Source: Bog-950 sp044225825
GTDB lineage: Bacteria; Bacteroidota; Bacteroidia; Chitinophagales; LD1
Length of the DNA: 64,000 bases
Direction: 5' to 3'
Assembly (NCBI GenBank): GCA_044225825.1
Contig: JBGAIB010000007.1
Span: 1-64,000 of the forward strand
This document shows, in pieces, positions 18,301 through 25,211 of the stretch. The notes beneath the pieces were generated by a model. It was not told where the DNA came from, searched no databases, and was given only the letters and a program-made list of their open reading frames with translations. The translations under genes and the position numbers were made by a program. Position 1 is the stretch's first letter; each line of letters opens with the position of its first letter.

Positions 18301-18577
18301 ATGCAAAACCACCCGGTGCCTGAGGCACTGCCCCCGAGGTTCCTGTGGTTAACACAACACCGCTGTTTAAGCCAAGGTTAGTGCTGTTACCGTTGGTGAA
18401 AGTTCCGGCTGCTGCGGAAGGACAGTTAACGGTAACATTACTAATGGTAACACCTGTGCCTAAAAGGTTTTGGGCAAGGGTAGTACCGTTGTTTGTGGCT
18501 GTTACCTGTAACTGGGCTTTAACCGGTGAAAAACATAGCAGGGTAAATGCTGCTGCAAGGGTCAAAAGTCTTTTCAT
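12371..18577 (-). CDS. Giant T9SS-exported repeat protein with anchor-L N-terminus and type B sorting domain
   Basis: A secreted protein of 2068 residues from the Met at 18577. The frame is open to 18655, but a signal peptide (MKRLLTLAAAFTLLCFSPVKA) and a TATATTTG box at 18604 support this start. The N-terminal region (about 25-270) matches the choice-of-anchor L domain (FRYVFGSEEYPEYVCSQFND). A Calx-beta-like domain follows (ITEGTETVTLTVLDPCTG). Then come some 20 Ig/PKD-like modules of about 70 residues, most with YNWSTGETT and a paired Cys, arranged as six three-module blocks. The C-terminus (MPNVFTPNGDGHNDFF ... IYDRWG) is the gliding-motility-associated type B sorting domain. It is probably a surface adhesin or filament; ligand unknown. 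Confidence 0.92.
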   Translation of the reverse strand: MKRLLTLAAAFTLLCFSPVKAQLQVTATNNGTTLAQNLLGTGVTISNVTVNCPSAAAGTFTNGNSTNLGLNSGVVLTTGTSGAVPQAPGGFASTDNANGGDADLNAIAPASTQDVCVLQFNCVPQGNILTFRYVFGSEEYPEYVCSQFNDVFGFFITGPIPGGGNYNKNNIALIPGTGLSVSINTVNPGVPGANYTSSGCQSLAYSSYYVNNGGSTIVYDGFTTVLTASIAVIPCQTYTLKLAVGDAGDGVYDSGVFLEAGSFVSNPPTVTATIDGGFATTFEGCVGGHFTINVPNLASSSTPIQYTISGTATNGTDYPLLNGTAYVNPGTSTALVYVNPNTDGITEGTETVTLTVLDPCTGQPISSATINIQDPPAVTATASSTLVCSGAQVQLTATGGGTYAWSPATGLSCTTCPNPVATVDSTITYNVDVTFGSCVSTKSVTINSNKLSIGAQAVPNTTVCPGTPVTIGASLSGGNGTVTYQWSPTGTLSDPLAQVTTATPTVTTTYTVTATDQAGCSISDQVTVPVYVLPSVNLGPNQNLCWNAGPVTLTPSGGPWSSYNWSTGETTSSITVSTSGTYGVTVVDPSSSCSVTATPVTINYYPQTPGPLADADICPGASTTLSADPSFTGVTWSTGATGNTLTVSTAGDYSYTANDANNCLVISDTATVTVLPAPTVNPTASPDTICSGGTSVLDANATGATGYNWSTGETTATITVNAAGTYTVTATNGTCTASGSVTVYQYPTINVSIGNDTTVCSGQTVVLTPTGGPFVTYNWSTGETTSSITVSTAGSYSVTVNDGNCTFVSNTINLGIFNVVNPTLPDTASCSLNILLNAEAGLTNITWSTGDVTPFILVTTTGDYSYTATDANGCVVVSDTSTVSLLPGLSVNITASPDTICFGSSTVLTANATGSAPGIGINWSTGQTTVTITVTAPGDYSVTATGGSCPAVSDTITIYQYPHSPAVLSNDTTVCTGTSVTVDIVSGGPYNSYTWNNGATTASINVTTPGSYWVTVNDGNCEFTSDTFVLDNFIQNIPPLSDTGTCQGTGDIVLYAGAFSNINWSNGATTDSIIVSADGDYWYTAVDGNGCAVNSDTATVTFTPAPTVNPTASPDTICVGSSSVLSSNATGSNLTYSWNTGESTPDITVTAAGTYSVTVSDGFCPASGSVVVSEYPTITVTIGNDTTLCAGQSITLTPSGGPYVSYNWSNGATTSSITVSAAGNYSVTVNDGNCDFVSNTVVLGNYPPTNPALADAGACTGDSVTLNAANGLTNITWSTGATTTSITVYADGDYSYTATDANGCTAVSDTSTVTFGPSPVPAVTASPETICAGGSSTLDAGVSGGAYSYNWSNGGNQQTTTVSAVGTYTVTVSNGSCSATGSVSVYQYSHAPVTLDNDTLVCPNSSVTVTPSGAPYASYNWSNGATTPTISVTAAGNYWVTVNDGNCNYVSDTFTLSNYPVVHPNLPDTTVCQGTPVTLNSANGLTNVTWSTGATTASINVSTSGTYWYSATDANGCSVSSDTALVTFTQTPVVAPTASPDTICQGGSSTLAANATGTNLTYVWNTTETTPTILVGTAGTYSVTVSSGNCSATGSITVYQNNHPPVTLNNDTTVCAGTAIVVSPSGSPYVSYAWSNGQTTATITVTAPGNYLVTVNDGNCTYFSDVFTLSNFPASEAFAHSDTTLCDGQSAVITADQGFTNYVWSTTETGFSITVSTAGSYNYTATDLNGCQVVSDPAVVTTATSPQPNITATPPAICVGQGVTTLDAGSQAGVTYLWSPSGATTPTIQVLNPTTYYVTATQNGCIGVDSITIAAANPPVISLPATTTSCCTAVTLNAGSNEGFSYVWNDNSTDSVLVINSTNNTPANYSVTVTDANGCTATAEATVYINCINATATAVPDTITFGDSAQLTATVDYNGSFSYTWTPVTGLGTPTAASTSAAPEDITAYTVIVVDDSTGCADTAQVTVYVLFGAEVAMPNVFTPNGDGHNDFFGPVISGSGGQVAEFRIYDRWGALIHNSTNNWDGTFNSKEQPSGTYTYYIVVRVPDDAQIGQTKDVKIQGGFTLIR
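13140..16990 (-). repeat. Three-module super-repeat, six blocks, period 639 bp
   Basis: Inside the giant gene, Ig-like modules of three kinds alternate: A (NDTTVC ... NDGNC), B (DANGC ... SDT) and C (ASPDTIC ... YQYP). Six A-B-C blocks are present. The codons for the NDGNC motif of module A begin (plus-strand match to CAGTT) at 13599, 14238, 14877 and 15516, exactly 639 bp (213 codons) apart, then 16164 (648). Exact spacing points to recent block duplication or copy correction. Confidence 0.85.
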
Positions 18578-18603
18578 ATTAGCAACGTCAGGGTTTAAAG
18601 GGC

Positions 18604-18611
18604 CAAATATA
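18604..18611 (-). promoter_or_regulatory. Candidate -7 box of the giant repeat protein gene
   Basis: TATATTTG on the minus strand, 26 bases before the start at 18577. It lies inside the longer frame and so supports the shorter start. No TTG -33 element is well placed. Confidence 0.5.
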
Positions 18612-18732
18612 AGCTTTATGGCCATTTTATGTACGAAAAATGCTGCAAAGTACAAGACGATGTAAACTACCCTAAGCGTTGTGCGCCAACCGGTTCAAAC
18701 AAAAATTCTTTTTTTCCGGCCGCAAAAAACCA

Positions 18733-20103
18733 TCAGCGGGAAACCGATTCCCCCTCCTGGGGTTTAAATCGTTGAAATAAACGTTCGGTTATTTCGCTCA
18801 GGTAGCTGCCGTTACCGGGGCCAAACCAACCCATGGTGCGGGTTTCATAAGCATCCATTTCATAGCGCTCGTCGCAGGTTATGTAACCAATATACCCCCC
18901 GTTAAAACTGGTTGGTATAAATCTTGCTCCTCCGTTTTGTGCTGTGGTGGAGAGGGCGGGAACTAATTCTCCCGAAAAATCGCAGGGCATGCCCACAAAT
19001 GTTAAATTCCCAACTTGCAAATAGTTCACAAATACATCGGCATCTCCAAAAAGCCGGTGGAACAACCAGGGACGCACCACCCAATTACCAACAATTCGCA
19101 AGTTAGGCCCGCGTAAAAACAGGGGCAGGTGAACCATACGAAGGGTTAATCCTGGCGTAGTGGTTATTGAATCGAACCCCTCGGTTACCAGCCTGGCCAC
19201 ATTTCCTGCCATGTAAGCTATCTCCTCATCCTGGTTTTTTGAATATGCGTAGGGCCCTTGGCTGCCAACTGCTCCTGCACTAAATGAAATAAAGTTGATT
19301 TTGCCTCCTTCGTTTACCTCCTTCATCATCGCCGATGGCCAATCGCCGCTAATTTCCATCATGTTTTCGTGGTACACGGTGGCATGTGCGGCAAAGGTTA
19401 CAATAGCAGCCTGCTCACCGCCCTGTTGTTTAATTTTTACGATGTGCAACAGCGAATCAACCTTCCCCCTGTCACCTACCAGTCGATTAAACACCAGTTT
19501 GGTGGTTGGTATTTCACGGTATCCTATTTCAGCAGGTTGGCAATCACTTTCCGCCAATTGGATGGCCTGTTTAAAGCAGGCAGCCAGATGCACCGGCATC
19601 CGTGGATCGAATTTACCGGCAAACTTCTCCCCTACCCACGAGTTTTGCCAGGCACCCAAGCTACTATGGGCATGCGTAGCGGTATAGTAGATATTGGCGT
19701 TGGTATACCCCATCTCACCCAGCGAGGTATCCAGCAGGCAGGAAACAGCCGGAGGGATAATGAGTAAGTCGGCCGATAGATAAGCTACCTTCTTATTCCC
19801 ACTTTTAAAAACAACAGCCCTTATATATATAGAATCGTGGATAGCCTGATAGTGTTTGCCTCCGCGATGGGCATCAATGGCAATGGGGGTTGTAAAAGGT
19901 GGTTGTAAGTTTACACGGGCCCAACCGGCATACAAGGTATCGGAAACGGCTGTGAGCGGGGTTATTGTATCAAGCGTGCTTACTTCCCTTTTGTAAAATG
20001 CTGTTTCCCGGTAAGGGGTTCGGTCGAGCCGGGTAAAAAGTATACCGGCTATTAGTACCAGCACCAACACTAAAACCAGAAAAATTCGCAACATTTTTTT
20101 CAT
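18733..20103 (-). CDS. Neutral/alkaline ceramidase-family hydrolase, membrane-anchored
   Basis: A 456-residue member of the neutral/alkaline non-lysosomal ceramidase family, zinc amidases that release the fatty acid from ceramide. One N-terminal hydrophobic helix (residues 5-23, FLVLVLVLVLIAGILF) probably anchors it facing the periplasm. Family motifs: the zinc-type TATHAHSS at 141-148, FAAHATVYHENMMEISGDW and SFNGGYIGYITCDERYEMD. It is shorter than typical bacterial ceramidases and seems to lack their C-terminal Ig-like domain. Bacteroidota make sphingolipids, so a housekeeping lipid role is possible, but substrate specificity is inferred only from family. The gene is divergent from the NadR-type kinase. 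Confidence 0.85.
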   Translation of the reverse strand: MKKMLRIFLVLVLVLVLIAGILFTRLDRTPYRETAFYKREVSTLDTITPLTAVSDTLYAGWARVNLQPPFTTPIAIDAHRGGKHYQAIHDSIYIRAVVFKSGNKKVAYLSADLLIIPPAVSCLLDTSLGEMGYTNANIYYTATHAHSSLGAWQNSWVGEKFAGKFDPRMPVHLAACFKQAIQLAESDCQPAEIGYREIPTTKLVFNRLVGDRGKVDSLLHIVKIKQQGGEQAAIVTFAAHATVYHENMMEISGDWPSAMMKEVNEGGKINFISFSAGAVGSQGPYAYSKNQDEEIAYMAGNVARLVTEGFDSITTTPGLTLRMVHLPLFLRGPNLRIVGNWVVRPWLFHRLFGDADVFVNYLQVGNLTFVGMPCDFSGELVPALSTTAQNGGARFIPTSFNGGYIGYITCDERYEMDAYETRTMGWFGPGNGSYLSEITERLFQRFKPQEGESVSR

Positions 20104-20135
20104 GCCGTAAATATAAATGATGTATTTAGCCGCGC

Positions 20136-20660
20136 ATGCTTATTAGTATTACAGGCACCGAATCAACAGGAAAAACAACACTGGCTAACCAGTTAGCCCG
20201 CCATTATAGGGCAGGTCTTGTTCCTGATATTTCACGCATGGTGGTGGAAGGACTGCAAAGACCCTATGATGTGGGTGATATTGATCAAATAGGCCGGGAA
20301 ATAATTAAGCAGGAAGACTTGCTTTTGCAGCAAACCAATAATGGCATCATTATCAGTGATAATTGCCTTTTCAACATTAAAATATGGCTGCAGTATTACA
20401 ACTGGCCTTTGCCTTCCTGGTTGGTTGATAGCCTGAAACAGCGCAAAAGCGAGCTTTACCTTCTATGCGATATTGACCTGGACTGGATACCTGATCCCCA
20501 ACGCCAAAACCCGCACGACCGCGGAGAACTGTTATTCCGGTTTATGGAAGAAATGGCAACGGCCGGTGTTAATTATAAATTGGTAAGTGGGACCGGGCAA
20601 CAGCGACTGGAGCACGCCATTGAACAAATTGATGTTTTTTTAAATTACCGGCAAGTCTGA
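20136..20660 (+). CDS. NadR-type P-loop kinase/ATPase (AAA_28)
   Basis: A 174-residue P-loop protein resembling the ribosylnicotinamide kinase half of NadR. Walker A is GTESTGKT at residues 7-14; a later D-rich stretch CDIDLDWIPDPQR and the basic LLFRFM region fit nucleoside-kinase-like folds. There is no adenylyltransferase domain. In Bacteroidota such stand-alone proteins often accompany PnuC-type vitamin transporters. Here a TPP-riboswitch receptor gene lies 2.1 kb downstream on the same strand, with a histidine kinase between. A role in phosphorylating a salvaged vitamin (nicotinamide riboside or thiamine) is a guess. Confidence 0.8.
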   Translation: MLISITGTESTGKTTLANQLARHYRAGLVPDISRMVVEGLQRPYDVGDIDQIGREIIKQEDLLLQQTNNGIIISDNCLFNIKIWLQYYNWPLPSWLVDSLKQRKSELYLLCDIDLDWIPDPQRQNPHDRGELLFRFMEEMATAGVNYKLVSGTGQQRLEHAIEQIDVFLNYRQV

Positions 20661-20677
20661 TATCTTCACCGGGTTAA
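20661..20677 (+). promoter_or_regulatory. Motif TATCTTCACCGGGTTAA, shared with the gyrB leader
   Basis: TATCTTCACCGGGTTAA here differs by one base from TATCTTCGCCGGGTTAA at 40266-40282 upstream of gyrB. The first eight bases look like a weak -7 box. It would give the histidine kinase a leader of about 110 bases. Function is unproven. Confidence 0.3.
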
Positions 20678-20785
20678 CAATTTTGAACAAGCGTGCATAT
20701 GTTAATTGGCCACATAATTAGGCCATCTGTCGTGTATTTCGAAACTTTTTTGACAACACCCCGTAAGGTTAAGCGGGAATTTTAA

Positions 20786-22588
20786 ATGGGTGGCAAAACA
20801 ACGATTGAAGAGAACAAAGCCAGCCGGATGGAGGAACTGCTGAGTGCGTTTGAGGAAAAGAAAAAAACGCGCGACAAGGAGTCTGCACATCTGGGCATAG
20901 AGGCTTTTGAGTTTGCCCAAAACTCCGGCGAGCCCAACGCCATCATAAAAGCGGGCACCTCACTTTCCCATTATTACACCGATATCACCAGCGAATTTCA
21001 TAAGGCCATACAGGTAATACTCGATGTAATTCCGCATTTAAGCGAAACCGAACATGCCGCTACCATCTCCGAATTCTACCGCCGCCTGGGCTTAAACTAT
21101 GATTATACAGGCGAACTGGTAAAATCGAAAGAAGCCTATGATAAATCCATTACACTGCTCGAGAACCGGAGCGATTTGGATGAAAGCGGCATACTTACCC
21201 TGGCCAGGTCCTTATTTAACGTCTCTATTATATATGGCAACCTGGGCCTCGATAATTTATCGGAAAGCAACCTTAAAAAGGCCTATCAGTTATTTGTACA
21301 GGCCGACTATAAAGGCGGCATCTGCCGTTGCCTTATTTCGTTTGGTGTTGCCCTCTACGACAAAAAAGGAGACACCAATGATGTATTAAACTACTATCGC
21401 GAAGCGGCAGAAATTGCCCGCGAAATAAACGATGACCCACCCTTTTGTGTGGCGATGGGTAACATCGGTATTGTTTCAGCAGAGCAGGAGGATTTTGAAA
21501 CCGCCCTTACCGCCGCTATGGAAGCCCTGGAGGTGGCAGAACGCTCAGTAAACAAACACTTTTTGTTTAGCCTGCACCGGCAGTTAGGGCGCATTTACCA
21601 ACTACAGAAAGACTACGAAAAAGCAAATACCTGGTACGAAGGCGGCGAGAAGTTGTTTATAGAGATGGGCCGCACCCTCGATCAGTTTGAGTTCTACCGC
21701 TTTTGGGCCGAAACCTTAAATGCCATGGGCCGGCATGAAGAAGCCTATGCCAAGCTCTATAACTTTATCAGCCATAAGGACGAACTCCATAAACTGAATA
21801 AAGAAGCAGCAGTAACAGATGCCATGCTTCGGTTTCAGTTGGAAGAAGGCAAAAAAGAACAGGAGTTGCTGAAAAAGAAGAATGCAGAAATTGAAGAATA
21901 CGCCCGCAAACTCGAAGCATCGAACCACGAGTTGAACCAATTTGCCTACGTGGCTTCGCACGATATGAAAGAGCCCCTGCGTATGATCAGTAATTATTCG
22001 CAACTGTTAAACCGTTCGCTGGGCAGTCACCTCTCCGAAACCGATGCTCAATACCTTCAGTTTATTAATGAAGGGGCCAAGCGCATGGTAAACATCATCA
22101 ACAGTATCCTGCAGTTATCTAAAATCAATACCATATCACAACCTGCGCCTATCAACCTGAACAAAGTGCTGGAGGAGGTAAAACAGGGACTTGGAGTGCA
22201 AATAGTGGAGCGGTCCGCACTAATATCAGCACCGGAGTTACCGACCGTGCAGGTAGATCATCCTCAAATGCTGCAATTGATGCAGAACCTTATTTCAAAT
22301 GCTATGAAATACAACCGCAGCAATGAAGTAAAGGTGGAAATAGGGCACGAGGAAAGCGAATATGCACACCAGATAAGCATTGCAGATAATGGTATAGGTA
22401 TTGCACCTTCGTACCGCGATAAAGTGTTTATCATCTTCCAACGCCTGCATGGCCGCGAAGAGTTTGACGGCACCGGTATTGGCCTGGCCATCTGCAAAAA
22501 GATTGTCGACAATTTCAAAGGCAAAATCTGGATAGAGGATTCACCTTTGGGCGGTACCAAATTCTGCTTCACCATTCCCAAGCAATAA
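20786..22588 (+). CDS. TPR-containing sensor histidine kinase (cytoplasmic)
   Basis: A 600-residue kinase without signal peptide or membrane helix. Residues 1-335 are TPR-like helical repeats (GNLGLDNLSESNLKKAYQLF, GNIGIVSAEQEDFETALTAA, RQLGRIYQLQKDYEKANTWY). A short coiled coil (about 348-385) joins them to the HisKA domain with phospho-accepting His392 in YVASHDMKEPLR. The HATPase domain has the N box NLISNAMKYN (501-510), DNGIG (534-538) and GTGIGLAIC (562-570). It has no receiver of its own. Partners are not linked; the single-domain receiver at 2753 is one of many possibilities. Confidence 0.95.
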   Translation: MGGKTTIEENKASRMEELLSAFEEKKKTRDKESAHLGIEAFEFAQNSGEPNAIIKAGTSLSHYYTDITSEFHKAIQVILDVIPHLSETEHAATISEFYRRLGLNYDYTGELVKSKEAYDKSITLLENRSDLDESGILTLARSLFNVSIIYGNLGLDNLSESNLKKAYQLFVQADYKGGICRCLISFGVALYDKKGDTNDVLNYYREAAEIAREINDDPPFCVAMGNIGIVSAEQEDFETALTAAMEALEVAERSVNKHFLFSLHRQLGRIYQLQKDYEKANTWYEGGEKLFIEMGRTLDQFEFYRFWAETLNAMGRHEEAYAKLYNFISHKDELHKLNKEAAVTDAMLRFQLEEGKKEQELLKKKNAEIEEYARKLEASNHELNQFAYVASHDMKEPLRMISNYSQLLNRSLGSHLSETDAQYLQFINEGAKRMVNIINSILQLSKINTISQPAPINLNKVLEEVKQGLGVQIVERSALISAPELPTVQVDHPQMLQLMQNLISNAMKYNRSNEVKVEIGHEESEYAHQISIADNGIGIAPSYRDKVFIIFQRLHGREEFDGTGIGLAICKKIVDNFKGKIWIEDSPLGGTKFCFTIPKQ

Positions 22589-22594
22589 TTGCGC

Positions 22595-22626
22595 TTGGTT
22601 TTAACGATTTTACTTTTATACATTTG
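22595..22626 (+). promoter_or_regulatory. Promoter of the TPP-riboswitch transcript
   Basis: TTG (22595-22597), a 21-base spacer, then TACATTTG (22619-22626) match the Bacteroidota TTG / TANNTTTG promoter. The expected transcription start near 22632 coincides with the first base-paired helix of the riboswitch. Confidence 0.7.
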
Positions 22627-22630
22627 CACC

Positions 22631-22725
22631 AGCTTTCTGGGGGCGTTCCTGCATGTAGCAATACACAGGATCTGAGAAGAACCCTTCGAACCTGATTACG
22701 GTAATTCGTGCGCAGGGATAGGAAG
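22631..22725 (+). ncRNA. TPP riboswitch (THI element)
   Basis: Conserved pieces appear in order: GGGGGCG in the 5' arm, TCTGAGA (22671) followed by ACCCTTCGAACCTGAT (22681), and the 3' part GGTAATTCGTGCGCAGGGA. The 5' CTTTC and 3' GGAAG ends pair to close the P1 helix. These are the pyrimidine- and pyrophosphate-sensing elements of the thiamine pyrophosphate riboswitch. A small hairpin (ACAGG/CCTGT, 22726-22739) follows and could be part of the expression platform. It sits 78 bases before the TonB-dependent receptor gene, whose expression should drop when TPP is plentiful. Confidence 0.95.
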
Positions 22726-22803
22726 ACAGGCGAGCCTGTTCTCTCTCGAAATTTCTTTTCCACTCTTAGAAAGAATAATTCTTAACCCAATATTGTTATC
22801 GGG

Positions 22804-25152
22804 ATGAAAAAGACATTATTCTTTCTGTTGTTGGTCAATAATGCATTGGCTCAAACAGATACCTTAACCAACAGGCAGGTGGGGTTAAATGATTCAACCG
22901 CCGTTCGCCCTGCGGGTGTAGTAAGCTCTATCAGCCTGCAGGAGGTAAGTGTTACTACCATCCGCGCAGGTGCTAATACACCTACGGCTTCGCAATTAAT
23001 CAGCAAACAGGAATTAGAAAAAAACAACCTGGGGCAGGATCTCCCCTACCTGCTTGATAACACCGCCAGCGTGGTAACTACCAGCGATGCAGGTGGAGGG
23101 GTCGGCTATACCGGCATACGCATTCGCGGCAGCGATAATACCCGCGTAAACGTTACACTGAACGGCATTCCGGTAAACGACGCCGAAAGCCAGGGCACTT
23201 ACTGGGTAGATATACCGGACGTAGTTAGCAGCGCACAAAACGTACAAATACAGCGCGGTGTAGGCACTAGTACGAACGGTCCTGGTGCCTTTGGCGGTAC
23301 TGTAAGTGTACAAACACAAACACCTGCGCAAAAAGCATACGGTGCTGCAGGTATTTCGGTAGGGTCGTTCAGCACATTTAAATATTCGGCACGCGGGGGC
23401 AGCGGTTTGCTGTGGAACCACGTATTTGTGGAAGGTGCAGCTTCGTGGATTACTTCCAAAGGATATATCGACAGGGCCAGTTCTAACCTGCAATCGTATT
23501 TTGCTCAGGTAGGGTTTATGAGCGCTAATACACTTATTAAGTTTGTATACTTCGGCGGCCGCGAAAAAACCTACCAGGCCTGGAACGGCGTACCGCAGGA
23601 TTCGCTGGCCACCAACCGCACCTTTAATGATTTAGGCACTGATTACGGCCAACGCTTTCCTCCGTATAAAAACCAAACCGATAACTATCAGCAACACTAT
23701 TTCCAATTGCTGTATGCGCAAAACCTGGGTTATGGCCTGTACTTAAACCTGGGCGGGTTTGCTACAATTGGCAAAGGCTATTACGAAGAATTTAAAGCAG
23801 GTACAGATATCAGCAATTACTTTCCGGACCACACCTCGGTTACCACCGATCTTGCCCGGCAAAAATGGCTCGATAATATTTTCTACGGCGGCACTTTTTC
23901 GCTTAACTACAACCGTAACCATTGGGATGTAACATTGGGTGGCCTGCTGGGCCAATACCGCGGCAAGCACTTTGGCAAGGTAGTATGGGCCCCCGAAGTA
24001 AACGACCTGGACAAAAACCGCCACTATTACGATGGCCATTCCATTAAAAATGATTTTAACGTATATGCCAAAGCCAACTACCAACTGCTGAATAGGGTTA
24101 TATTTTTTGCTGACCTGCAATACCGGTATGTAAGTCACACCACTTCGGGAATTGATAACAGCTTAACACCTTACAACATTTCGCGCACCTGGCATTTCTT
24201 TAACCCCAAGACAGGTGTTACTTACAAGATCAATTATCTCAATCAGGTTTACGCCTCCTTCGCGTTGGGCAACCGCGAACCCAACCGCGACGACCTGATG
24301 GCCGCCACCACAACACTACCGGTAAAACACGAAACCCTGCGCGATGTAGAAGCAGGCTATAAAGGCACCCTTAATATAGGCTTTCACAACATCCAATTCC
24401 AACCCAACTTCTTTTTCATGCATTACAAAAACCAGTTGGTACTAACCGGCAGGTTAAACGATGTAGGCAATCCCATTAAAGCCAATGTGCCGGTTAGTTA
24501 CCGTACGGGTATTGAGTTATGCGGAAGCTTTAACTTTTTCGCCCGACAAAAAGGAACTCAAGCGGAAGATCTGAGGGATGTAATTACAGCCAACAGCGTC
24601 CAAACTCTTGTCGTTACCGCTCAAAAAGTATTTGCCATCAACTATGCCTTTACCTGGAGCTTGAACAAAGTCAAGAGTTTTGATGAGTACATTTACACCT
24701 ACGACGAAAACTATAGCCCGGTTGATTCGCTTACCCTGGTCATTAACCACAAAAATACCGATATCTCTTTCTCTCCTTCTTACATTGCCTCACTGGAATT
24801 AGTAGCCTATCCTGTAAAAGGCTTATCCATCAGCTTAATGAACAAGGCCGTAAGCAAACAATACCTGGATAATACATCCAATGAAGACCGGAAACTGAAA
24901 ACCTTCTACTACACCAATGTAAACATCAGCTATAGTTTACCTTTTGGCCGCAGCGACCGCGAGATTACTTTCAAAATATTACTCAACAACATCTTTAACC
25001 GCTTATACGAAAGTAACGGCTATACATATAGCGAGCGTTACACCTACCCCGACGGCAGTGGTGGACAAGTGCTGGATGGCCCTTATACCTACAACTACTA
25101 CTATCCTCAGGCCGGCTTTAACTGGCTGGCCGGCGTAAATATCCGCTTCTAA
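22804..25152 (+). CDS. TonB-dependent receptor under TPP riboswitch (probable thiamine uptake, Omr1-like)
   Basis: A 782-residue outer-membrane receptor. The signal peptide ends near NNALAQ. The plug domain runs from about 40 to 165, with LQEVSVTTIRAG at its start, IRIRGSDNTRVNVTLNGIPV and VQIQRGVGTSTNGPGAFGG. A 22-strand-type barrel follows and ends in Phe (AGVNIRF), the normal outer-membrane signature. It lacks the carboxypeptidase-like N-terminal domain seen in the receptor at 8828. The TPP riboswitch just upstream makes thiamine or a phosphate ester the likely ligand, as for the THI-regulated omr1 genes of other Bacteroidota. No inner-membrane partner (PnuT) or thiamine kinase follows; the gene ends at a terminator. 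Confidence 0.93.
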   Translation: MKKTLFFLLLVNNALAQTDTLTNRQVGLNDSTAVRPAGVVSSISLQEVSVTTIRAGANTPTASQLISKQELEKNNLGQDLPYLLDNTASVVTTSDAGGGVGYTGIRIRGSDNTRVNVTLNGIPVNDAESQGTYWVDIPDVVSSAQNVQIQRGVGTSTNGPGAFGGTVSVQTQTPAQKAYGAAGISVGSFSTFKYSARGGSGLLWNHVFVEGAASWITSKGYIDRASSNLQSYFAQVGFMSANTLIKFVYFGGREKTYQAWNGVPQDSLATNRTFNDLGTDYGQRFPPYKNQTDNYQQHYFQLLYAQNLGYGLYLNLGGFATIGKGYYEEFKAGTDISNYFPDHTSVTTDLARQKWLDNIFYGGTFSLNYNRNHWDVTLGGLLGQYRGKHFGKVVWAPEVNDLDKNRHYYDGHSIKNDFNVYAKANYQLLNRVIFFADLQYRYVSHTTSGIDNSLTPYNISRTWHFFNPKTGVTYKINYLNQVYASFALGNREPNRDDLMAATTTLPVKHETLRDVEAGYKGTLNIGFHNIQFQPNFFFMHYKNQLVLTGRLNDVGNPIKANVPVSYRTGIELCGSFNFFARQKGTQAEDLRDVITANSVQTLVVTAQKVFAINYAFTWSLNKVKSFDEYIYTYDENYSPVDSLTLVINHKNTDISFSPSYIASLELVAYPVKGLSISLMNKAVSKQYLDNTSNEDRKLKTFYYTNVNISYSLPFGRSDREITFKILLNNIFNRLYESNGYTYSERYTYPDGSGGQVLDGPYTYNYYYPQAGFNWLAGVNIRF

Positions 25153-25180
25153 ATTCTTTATCCCGACCCATTATCAACGA

Positions 25181-25210
25181 AGAAGGCCCTTACGGGCCTT
25201 CTTTAATTTT
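25181..25210 (+). terminator. Terminator after the TonB-dependent receptor
   Basis: AGAAGGCCC / GGGCCTTCT with loop TTAC makes a perfect nine-base-pair stem, followed by TTAATTTT. It lies between convergent genes. Confidence 0.85.
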
Positions 25211-25211
25211 A

